Shown here: in pieces, positions 1 to 10,700 of the stretch
Numbering within the stretch: position 1 is the first letter of the stretch
Layout: every line of letters starts with the position of its first letter
NCBI RefSeq assembly: GCF_027887165.1
Contig: NC_077232.1
Location: forward strand, 8,539,001-8,603,000
Direction of reading: 5' to 3'
DNA length: 64,000 bases
DNA from: Monodelphis domestica
Taxonomy: Eukaryota; Chordata; Mammalia; Didelphimorphia; Didelphidae
Notes under the pieces: model-generated
What the model saw: only the letters and a program-made list of their open reading frames with translations
Told to the model about the DNA's origin: nothing
The model's database searches: none
Program-made: the position numbers and the translations under genes

Positions 1-300
1 CCTGTTACTCTGAGAATCCACCCTGAAGGGAATCTCAGCCTAGCAGTTTTAGACTGAATGATGGTTTTAGCCTGCCTCTTTTGCACAGTAGGCAGCGTCA
101 GTCTTGAAAAATGAAGGTCCTGAGTTCAATCCTCAGAAGGAGGGTGTGATATACTGGGAGAGGCTTCTGGAGACATAGAGTCACTCGGCTTGGGCTTAGT
201 CCCCACCTGAAGTGGACTGTTCTTTCTCTTGGGGTCTATTATTCAGTCTAAAACTGCTGGCCTGAGATTCCCTTCAAGGTGGATTCTCAGAGTAACAGGG
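1..300. mobile_element. Palindromic repeat with ~60-bp terminal inverted repeats and a tRNA-Met-like core
   Basis: Positions 1-61 and 239-300 are near-perfect reverse complements: cctgttactctgagaatcc on the left against its complement on the right, with only a few mismatches over about 60 bases. Between the arms, 74-144 resembles an elongator tRNA-Met: a 'gcctc' start, 'agtaggcagcgtcagtct' through the D arm and anticodon stem, and 'gaaggtcctgagttcaatcc' over the variable loop and T arm. The CAT anticodon is lost. The outer edge may lie one base before the window. It sits in an intron of ZFPL1. A non-autonomous DNA transposon or folded-back SINE relic is possible; the family is not recognised. 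Confidence 0.7.
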
Positions 301-370
301 AACAAGTACAGACTTTGGGTCTTCAACTTACAAGCTAGTCCTGAAACTTGGGGTTCATCAGATCTTACTA

Positions 371-1173
<803 letters not shown>

Positions 1174-4100
1174 ATGTCGGCAAGACGGAGCCGGAGTCGC
1201 TCCGGGGCTGCGGAGGAGAGGGGCAGCGGAGCGAGGCTCTCGGGTGAGCGAAGGAGAGAGGAAACGGGTGGCAGCCGCGTAAGGGAGAGGGAACAAGACG
1301 CCCACCTAGGCCAGGGGCTTTCATTCCGCACCCCTTCCTTCGCAGATCTCGCGTCCCCGCCCCCGCCTACTCCGGAACCCGTGCTGCGGAGGTCCCTGAG
1401 GAAATCTGTATCCTCGGCCGAAGCGCCTCCCAAGGTGAGCTCCCACTCCCCAGTCTGCCCTACACTCCTATCCCCGTCTCCCCCCACATCTGCCAGCACT
1501 GCCACCCGGCCCCTTCCAGACTCTCTTCCCCCTTAGCTCTCCCTTCCTCCAGTTCCTTCTCACCCCCCCTTAGCTCATCCCGCCTGACTCTTCTCTCCTC
1601 CAGTTCCCCATCATCTCTCTCCCCTTTAGCCCCTGCCCCCAGGCTCCTCCTGAGCCTCCCATGACCCCTTTCCCCACTGACCCCTTTGCTTTCCAGCTGT
1701 CTACTCCAGCCCCCAGAAAAGCCATCACCCTGAAGAAGATTGTACCACCCGGATCTGCCGAGGTGAGCTGAGCTGAGCCACAAGCATTATCCTGGCTCAT
1801 TTTTCATTTTCCTGGTTTTTCTGGGCACTGAGCCTGGCGCCTCCTCCCTACTTTCCACTTATCACTTGACTTCTTTCTAGACATCCACCCCAACCTTCAG
1901 GAAAACCATCACCCTGAAAAAGATCGTGCCCCAGACCCCTGAGGTGAGCCTTGTTTTCTCTTTTCCTCTTGCCTTGTGCCCTTCCACCCAGCTCATCAGA
2001 AACATGCCAGATTCTCCTTTTTCTCAGGCTGCCCTCTCTTTAGGCAGAAAGCCCACCACAGGGAAGAAGCACTGGGTGGGGACCCCTGAGGTGAGCCCTA
2101 CTTCTATGGTTCTCCCATTCTTCCTAACTGTGTGATCCCAGACAATTCACTTAATTTTTGCTTGCCTCAATTTTCTCCTCTGCAAAATAGGCATAATCAC
2201 AGTACTTATGTCCAAATGGTGCATTAAGGGTAAAATGATGTTCTCTTTACAAGGAATTTTGTAAGTCTTAGATGCTCCTTATTATATGTAACCCAAATAA
2301 AAAATTTTATTGTGACATGGTAGGTGCTGGAAAGTAGGTGTTCCAAAGAGCAGAGAAGAGCTCTTGCTTTCATCTAGTTTCCATTTAATATTAGCTCTGT
2401 TCATCATTCCAGGCCACTCCTCCTGCAGCCCAAAGAGCTGCCACCTTAAAGGAGAATGTGGACCAGACCCCAGAGGTGAGCCACAACTCTCCCATCTCCT
2501 CCTCTTTTATGTAGCTATGACCAGCTTCAAACCTGTCTCCCTCAACCATTCTCATCTCTCTATTACAGACCCCCACCTCCAGGGGCAGGAAATCTGCAGC
2601 CAAGAAGAATGTGGCCCAGACCAGAGAGGTGAGAGTTGGGGAGAGAGATCTGGGTTCTAAGAGAGAAACTGGATCTGGGAAAAGTAACAGATTTACCGCT
2701 TGGGTCTGTTTCCTTTATACCTCAGAGGTGGTCAAGGGGCAGTGTCACCCAAATTCTGCACCTGTCTATTATGTTGCAGGACTCCTGTCTGTTCCCTAAA
2801 CTTCCCTTGGGCTCTCCTGCCTCCATGCTCCCCTTCCCAGAATTCTATGAATGGGGTGCCCCCTCTCCCATTATATTTAAAGTTTCTCACAAAAGTCACC
2901 TATTCCAGGAAGACTTCTCTGATGTTTGGTCAGAATGGCCCCTACCTGATTTTGTCTTGCGTTTTGTCTGAACTTCTTAGTAGTTTTTGTGCCAGGTTCT
3001 GCTATTCATCACTGCTTTTGTGTCTTGTCCCTGATAGTCTGGGAGCTATGTAAGGAGAGGGGTCCATCCTACATGCCAGGCCAAGCATCCTGCACAGATT
3101 CTCACTGAGGGCTCTCCTGACTGGACAAAAGGGAATCAGGGAGGGCTATCTGAAAGGCAATTCTCAATTTAACTCAGTAAACATTTGTTAAGCTCTACTC
3201 TATGCTTTCCCTGAGGGCACACAGCTGGGCCCTTCCCCCCAAAGAGCTTCTAGCCAAGTGGCCAAGGAGTGGTTCATGAAGGAATAGAGACATTTGGCAG
3301 ATTGCTATGAGAAATTTGAAGGCAAGAGAAATCATTTCCCACTGGGAAGACATGCTGAGAAGGCTGCTTAGAGAAAGGGCTTGGGCTTTGCAGGAGGAGG
3401 GACTTCCCAGTGAAGCAGAAGTGGTCTACACATGAAGTTGCATAGGCTGAGAACAGAAATGGAGAGTTGTCCAGTTGGCCTAGATGATGGTCTGCCTGGA
3501 GGGAAACAGTAGGAAATGATAGGCAGGTTGGAGGTAGGTAGCAAAAAGCTCGAGTTCCATGACTGAGTATGTTATTTGGTAAACAACAGGGAAGAAACGA
3601 AGGTTTGGTAACAGACTGATAGAATCAGGGAAGCCTCAAAAGCTTGGAGCTCAGCCAGGCTAGCCCCTCTCCTGCTTCTTCCTTTGCAGCATCCTCTCCT
3701 GCTCATTTCCTTATAACATGTGTCCTGTCCCCATATAGAGGTAGGAGCTTGGGACTGGGAGGGAGAGACTTTGTAGACCTAGTACAAAGGGGGGGACATA
3801 GCTCATCCCCATCGCCTTGCTCAGTAAGCTCTGGTGGCATCCTGTTACTGCCAGGACCAACAATTAGCTCTTCTGCTGGGCATCCCTGGCCTCTGTACCT
3901 TCCTAGCTTTCTTACACTTGGCTATACCACATGCTTTGCAGTCTGACCCCATCTTCAAACTCTGTGGCCTTGCCCTGGCTCTCCTCAGTTCTGCCTCTTG
4001 GCTTCCTTCAAGTCAGCTTGGTTATTACCTGCCCTAGGCCTTTCCCCATCTCCCCCATTGCTAGCATCTGCCCTATGAGATGACCATCTGTTTATTCTCT

Positions 4101-7100
4101 ATATCTTGTATGGACATGAGCCTTGGCCTTGGAAACTGGGAGAGTGGTGGCATCAGAAAGGGAAATGGCAGAGGGGGCATTTAGACCTGTCACATGTTTG
4201 GTAGCAGCAGCACATTCGGGCAGAGATGGCCTGCAGACATCAGGCAGTAGGAGGCAGGGGATGTAGGGCTTGTCTGGTGGTGTCATCTGGGCATGTCGGG
4301 GAAGAACTAGGTGTCAGATAGAGGATGAGGGGTGAGTAATAGAGACAGGGAGTGGCCTGAGTGTAGAATGGGACGACTGGAGCTGCCATCAGGAGGGAGA
4401 GGAAGGGCTACTGTCTGGAGACTCACTCCCACTCTTTTGTCTTTGACTTCCCTCTACAGATTACACGTTTGGAGAAGGAGAATTCTCTACAAGAAAGTGC
4501 CTCCCACAATAAAGGCAGCTCTCCTCTTACTCCAGCCCCAGCTCAGGAAGTAACTACCACTGTGCTAGGCCCCCTAAACCCCAATACCTTCATCGGACCA
4601 GAGTTCATGGATGCCAGGGATCTGGAGATGTCCAGGAAAGTTCGGCGCTCTTACAGCCGCCTAGACGACCTAGGCTTGGGATCCGGCTCCACCTCAACAC
4701 CTAACTGCCACCGCCGCCGGTCTTTCTTTGGCTTTGAACGGCTACTCTCAGGGGAGGAGCTGGAAAATGTCTCTCCTGTAGTGGAGAAGACCTTGACAAC
4801 CCAAACATTGGTCCCCTCTGCTGAGCCCTGGGGACCAGACTCTGCCCTCCCTGGCATCACCATAACCAAGGAGAAGCGTCGGAAGAGGAAGGTCCCTGAG
4901 ATCTTGGTGAGTTGCTTGCTTCTCCCCAGTCCCCTCCACCCAAAAAGCTAAGCCTGACCAGGAATCGGGCCCACACTGAGTGGTTGTCAAGGCTTCTCAC
5001 GAGGTGACTACTTCTAGGCAGCCCTGATCTCCGCCTTCTGTTGAGCTTGTGGCCATGCTTCCTCATTCCTTGGCTCCCTCTGGGCCTCTAAGTGACTGAG
5101 GTATGGAAGTGGCCATCAGATCTCCACTCTTCCTTTCATGAGGTCTTAGTCCTCTCGCCATTCTGGACACCCTCCTGGAGATGGACTCCACTTCACCAGT
5201 GTCTTTTAAGCATAGTCCCCAGAACTGCTCTGACAGGGTGGAGGACGGCAGGAATCTCTTCTCCCCTCCTCCTGGCTATCCTCCCTCTGCTGACTGACCA
5301 GGAGCTCCTCATTCACCAAACCCCCAGATCTGTACTTAAGCCTAGTGACCTCTAGCCAAGTTCTGATGTTTCTTTGGGTAAAATTCATCTTCTGCAGCCT
5401 CTGCAAACCTCCTTTCTGTCAGCCACCAGATTAGCTATTGCTCCTGTTGTCACATCTTTGCATCTGCCATCTTAGCCTTCATCCAAATTGTTCATAAAGA
5501 CGTTGCCTAGAGAAGACCGTGACAGATGCCTGGGCCCTTGTTTGTCATCCCAGTCTTGTCTAGCAACTGACCTTTTGAGGACAACTCTTGGACAACCCGC
5601 CTTCCTACCATGGAGACGGCCTCCACAACCCAAGCAACTCAGACAGCAGAGCATCAAAGACCCTGTCAAATGTTCGGCCAAAATCCCCGTGTTTTCTACC
5701 CAAGGCATTTCCCCGATCCTGCCAGTCTGGTCATTCTGTCAAGGAGGGTGAGGTTAACCTGGCATGGCCTGCCCTTGATGGAGCCATTCGGTGGGCTCTT
5801 GGTGATCACTGCTTCCCTTCCCCAATTCCCACAAAACATCCCTTTAATACTACACGAAGGTGGCAGGAAGTAGCTTGAGCTGTCTGGCCATGGTTCAAAA
5901 TCTGTCCTTTTTGGACCTTCAGCTTCCTCTTTTCCCAAGACCCTGCTCCGTTCTCCTTTCTTCTCATCACGACCTTAGCAAAATTCCAGAGCTGCTTCCC
6001 ACTGAGCCTTGCGCCTGAATTCTCTTAGGACAAAGGAAAGCATAAGAAAATCGAGTGCAACCCATTCTGTGACCTCCCGGGGGCGCAAGAGGAGGAAGAC
6101 ATGCATTTTGTCATCTCCCCATCACCCATCTGCACCATCTGGTCTGGTCCCTCCTCAGGCGTCTCAGGTGGCTTCAAGATCACCGTAAATGGGTTTCAAT
6201 GAACTTTACCATCCTGGAGGTCGGGTTCTCTGTAAAGCCCAGCCCTCCCACCATCCCCTTTTGTCATCGTCTTGCCCACCCTACGCGCTAGCGCCATCCC
6301 TCCCTCCCTCTGGTTCTGGCAGCTCAGATCTAGCTCTAGGCTCTTCTTGTGGGATGCCACCCACCCCTGTGCTTGGAGGGCTTGCGTAGTCAGGGTCTTT
6401 CCTATTCCTGTCCTTTGGGAACCTCCACTAGTCTGTGCGCACTTGGGTCGCCCTCCGCGATCTTCCTCATTGGAATCGTGTATGACATCTGGCTTCTCTT
6501 TGACAATTCCTCACGTGTCTCGGGCTGACAGCCTGCTCCTTTTCTCAGAAATTGTGCAGCTTCTGGTGCACAAGTGTCTGGTATCAGAGGCTCTGGGTTC
6601 AAATCTTAACCTCTTGCTGTTGGCACAGGCCTCAGTGTTGTGTATAAGGAAGGAGGTTGGACGCTGAGGTACCTTCTGGCTCTGCTTCTCTGGTCCTGTG
6701 GGGACCCCTGCTATTCTGTTTGAGCTCAGGCCCAAGGAAGAGTCAGAAGGAGCCACCCTTCCTGCTTCTCCGGCTGGTCAGAATCAGACCCAGGAGAGCA
6801 GGCCAGGCAGACCTTCCCCAGACTCGCCCTCCCTCCCAGTTTGTGACTGCCACAAAAGTGATGCCGTCTCCCAGCCAAACCCGCTGCATCTTGGCGAACC
6901 TCCTTGTCCAGCTCTTGAGGAGGCCCCAGGGCAGCCACTCTGGCCCAGCGGGGCCCCAAGGCCAGCCTGAGGGGGGAGGTTGGCTTGGGTGGCCCAGGTG
7001 GGTGTCCCCTTTCCTGCTCACCCATCCCTTCCTCTCTTCCCTGCAGAAGTCAGAGCTGGACGAATGGGCTGCTGCCATGAACGCCCAGTTTGAGGCCGCT

Positions 7101-7127
7101 GAGAAGTTCGATCTCCTGGTGGAGTGA
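1174..7127 (+). CDS. CDCA5: CDCA5 (sororin), cohesion-protecting protein with an expanded exon array
   Basis: Exons: 1174-1243, 1346-1434, 1697-1762, 1881-1943, 2028-2090, 2413-2475, 2569-2628, 4460-4906 and 7047-7127; all junctions are AG/GT and the phases close to 333 residues plus stop. Sororin binds PDS5-cohesin and counters WAPL to hold sister chromatids together until mitosis. The start MSARRSRSRSG, the KEN degron (residues 164-166), the block SRKVRRSYSRLDDLG (YSR at 223-225), the FGF motif (248-250) and the conserved C-terminal sororin domain (ELDEWAAAMNAQFEAAE to FDLLVE at the end) are all present. Human sororin is 252 residues. Most of the extra length is exons 3-7, five repeats of one short module. 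No canonical AATAAA was seen downstream. Confidence 0.93.
1697..2628 (+). repeat. CDCA5: Five tandem in-phase mini-exons of CDCA5
   Basis: Exons 1697-1762 (66 nt), 1881-1943 (63), 2028-2090 (63), 2413-2475 (63) and 2569-2628 (60) all begin and end in phase 0, and four of five donors read gag|gtgagc. The peptides align as one module: a Thr-Pro or Ser near the start, an Arg-Lys (Gln-Arg in the fourth), a TLKK-like basic stretch, a Val, then Q-T-P-E or similar. The first two units are closest (RKAITLKKIV and RKTITLKKIV), and the later ones are more diverged. Introns between them are 118, 84, 322 and 93 bases. Human sororin has RKPIVLKRIV once at this place, to my memory. Confidence 0.85.
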
Positions 7128-7748
7128 GATAGATGAGAGGAGATCTCCCAAAGCACTGGACTGCCCCCTCCCTGAATATAGTTTGGCCTCCTCCCCCCTC
7201 TGCTAGGAGCCTGGACTGGCGGTGGTGGTTTGCCCCTCGGCCGCCTTGGCTCTCTGTGCCCCTTGGACTTGCCTTATGGCATGGAGCAGGAATATGAGCC
7301 TCATTCCTCCCCCCACTGCTGGGGCCTGTCCACTGCTTGGGAACCTGGTTCCACAGCACCCTTGGGATCATCAGAACACCCCAAGTTCAGCTTGGGGGCT
7401 ACCGAGAGCCTCTCTTCCAGTTTGTCTGTCTCAGCATGATGGGGGGCTTCACGGCAGCCTGCGTCCCAGCTGGCCAACCCTTGGGACTGATGTGTGAAGA
7501 GAGGGAGGGCCCGTGGCTGCAGGCCCCCTCCCCTCTACCTGTGGATCCTGGGGGATCAGCCTCCTTTGGACCATCCAGATGTACATTGTGTAGCTTTTGT
7601 TTCCTGTTAAGTGTTCTCTAATTACATTTTAATCTGCCTTGTACACCTGTTGTGAGTTCTGGGGGGAGCTGAGGGAGCCCCCTGGCAGACGCCTGCTTCC
7701 CCCGAAGGATCAGTCTTAAGGCCACCTGATGGGCACCTTCACCCACAG
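7128..7748 (+). other. CDCA5 3' UTR and spacer to the next gene
   Basis: Non-coding. It contains the 3' UTR of CDCA5, probably ending near the T/A-rich stretch at 7610-7640 (attacattttaatctg). No perfect polyadenylation hexamer is visible. There are no other genes or repeats that I recognise. Confidence 0.5.
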
Positions 7749-10700
7749 GTCTGAGGGACCCGGAGCCTGGAGAGGAGGCAGCCATCAGGTATCTGGGAGG
7801 GCCTCCCGGGCCCCCACAGGGGCCTGCTGTGGTCCCTGAGGAGCCCCTCTGCCCCCCTCTGGTGGAGAGTTCCTGGAGGGGGCAGGAGACCCCGGGGAAG
7901 GTGGCCGGCTATTCTGGGGGGCTCCGTACAAAGCCCGGCTTGAGAGATGGCAGGCTTTTCTGAAGCCCCTACTGGGCGCAGGAGCCGCCCTGGCACGTTT
8001 CCCCCTCGGACCTCTGGAGCTGGGATGGGAACTCTGGCGGGGGCGGGATCGATTGGCGGTCAGGTGATGCCCCGCGGCTCTGGCCTCTGTTGGGGACTAT
8101 CGATGCAGCTCCGGATGTCCTCTGCTGACCCCATTAGGGCTCTGCCTGCAGAGACGGAGGGAGGCTGGCCAGCGCCTGCACTCGCCATGAGCCGGAGGCT
8201 GGGGGCCTGGGCCGGGGGCTCCCCGGGGGTGGCGGAGGGGAAGCTGCAAGTCCTGGAGAAGTTCTTTCAGCCTGCCTGGGCTTGGGGGCGGGAGTCCCTG
8301 TGGAGCTCCCCTTCCTCCTCCCCGGGCTCCGCAGGCCCCCCCCCGGATTGGCGGCCGGGGTCCCGAGGAGAGGTTGAGGTTTTCGGCCTTCCTCGATGAG
8401 ATAACCCAGAGGGTGCTGAGCCCTGCCCAGCTCCAGGCCCTAGGCTGGAGGGGGGCGCTGCACCACCCCGGGGGTGGAGGAGGACGGCGGAGAACAAAGC
8501 CCCCCGGCCAGGTAGGAGACAGGGAGGGGGCGGAGGGCTCCTGGGACCCTTGTTCCTGGGTGGCCTCCTCGGACCCCCAAGGCACCCCTGCCTTGTCTTT
8601 TAGCCCATCTCTCCAGAGGACCCGCTGTGGGAGCTGCTGACGCCCAGCGGGTAAGTGGAGGCGGCCGGCTCCGTCTCCCCTTGGCTCTGCCCCTCCACGA
8701 CTTTACTGAGTGTCTCCCGTGGGCTGAGCCCCGTCCGGAATGGGGGGGGGGGGCGACCCAGGACTCCTTGAAGGCGCCGTCCTCAGGCCTCTAAGACCCG
8801 ACAATGCAGGGCGACTTCTGAAGGGGAAGGGGAAATCAAGGAAGGCCTCCTAGAAGAGACGGCTTTGAACAGATGACTGCATAGGAAGCGCTAGGCTGAC
8901 TAACGCCGACGGCCGCATCACCCACAATCTCCTTAATAACGAGCCCGACGAGCAGTTAATGAATTAGAGGCGATCCTGCCCAAGACCGAGCCGGGGGGCG
9001 CGGATGCATGTGGGGCGAACCATCTGCCTTCCATCGGCCCCCCTCATCTCCTCTCAGGGGCTCCGTAGACGGGGGAGACCCGGACCCCGCGCTCGCTCTG
9101 CAGCCCGTGTGGGAGGAGCTGCTGGCCCTAAAGGAGCAGTGCAGGAGGTAGGGCGGAGCTGGGAGAGACTGGGAGGGGGCGCCCTAGATCAAGGAATAAA
9201 TTCTTTGCTGGGGCCTGCCTCTGCAAATACTGAGCAAATACCGGAGGCCCTGCTAGAGCATGGGGAAAGCCCTGAGTTCAAGTTCTGCCTCCAATATTTC
9301 AGCAGCTGTGGGGATGGGCAGCCCTCTTTTTAGCTCTAGGCCTTTTCGGTGTTTATTTTGTGTGAAGTAAGAGATTTGGGCGCCAAGCTCTCTTCCGGCT
9401 CTGAATCCTGGCATCCCTGCCTGGGCCTCAGTTTCTCCTTCTATAACTAGGGATAAAAATGGCCACGACTTCCCTTCTGGGGTCGTGAGAAAAGCTCCCA
9501 TTTAGAAAGGAAACCCTCGAGAAATAGGAGCTCGGTCCTTGGCTCGTAGCCCCAGCTGTGGAGAGGCAAGCCAGGGCCAGCGGGGCCGCGAGGCTGCGAA
9601 CGGCTCCTGCTTGGACCGCCCGGCATTCCCGGGGAAAACCCGCGGGCCAGAACCGGGAGGCGCGAGGCCGCGGGCCTGGCCGGGCCGGGCCGGTAGAAAA
9701 GGGCTGCTGCCTTTAAAAATGAAACTAGCCCCACGAGCCGCCGCCCAAACAGTTTATTCCAGCGAAGAAAGAATTCCGGCCCCAGCCGGGAGCCGGAGGA
9801 CGCGGAACTAAGCCGCAGCGGAGGGAAAGCGACTACGCATTCGAGCATTTCCTTTCACAGTGAGGAGCGGGGGCTCTGGGTCACCAGACAGCTGTCACGT
9901 GGAAGAGGAGGCCGGGACTCGCGACAGGCGTGACGTCACTGGGCCTCCCCTTCCAGCCGCCTATTGGCTCCTAGGTCAGGACTGGCCTTGGGGTGAAGGG
10001 ACTCGCCCAGGGCCTCTCAGCTAGGAAGGGTCTGAGGTCATCCCATCACTAGTCCCTGCTCTCCATCCACGGAGCCCCCAGCTGCCCCTAAGGCGAGGTT
10101 GTCTGCCTTTCAGGACACACTGCTCACAGGTTCCTTCCAGCTTTAAATAACAGCAAAGTAAAATCCCATTAACCCATTTCCCATTTAGGTAACAGTAAAA
10201 ATATATATACAATATCCAATTAGGCAATATGAACTATATTAAAATATAAAATTAATTAATATGAAATCTATTAAAATATAAACATATAAAGTAATATAAA
10301 ATCTATTAACATATTAATATATAAAATTAGGTCATATAAACTATATTAAAATATAAAATTAGGCAATATAAAATATATATGAAAAGATAAAATATATAAA
10401 ATTAGATAATATAAAAAAATAAAAAATATACATATAAAAATAGCTCTCAGTGACTCCACTAAGATTGGTTAAATTAATTTTAAAAATTCTCTCACTCCGA
10501 TAATCCCCTAAGAAGACCCACTAAGCTTCCATCCCTCACAAATGAACACATCTGTGTTTCTATTTTCCCACTCCTTTGCCTCTGCCTAAATGCTCCCTAT
10601 CGTTGTGGAGGCACCAGACACTTCCGGGACTTCATCTCCTGCATGCAACAGTTCAAGCACTGACAGGACTCTTCCTTGGACTGGGGAACGGCTGCAAAGT

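Noticed and set aside
74-144. Functional tRNA-Met gene
   Set aside because: The anticodon CAT is missing and the acceptor stem no longer pairs. It is only the tRNA-like core of a repeat.
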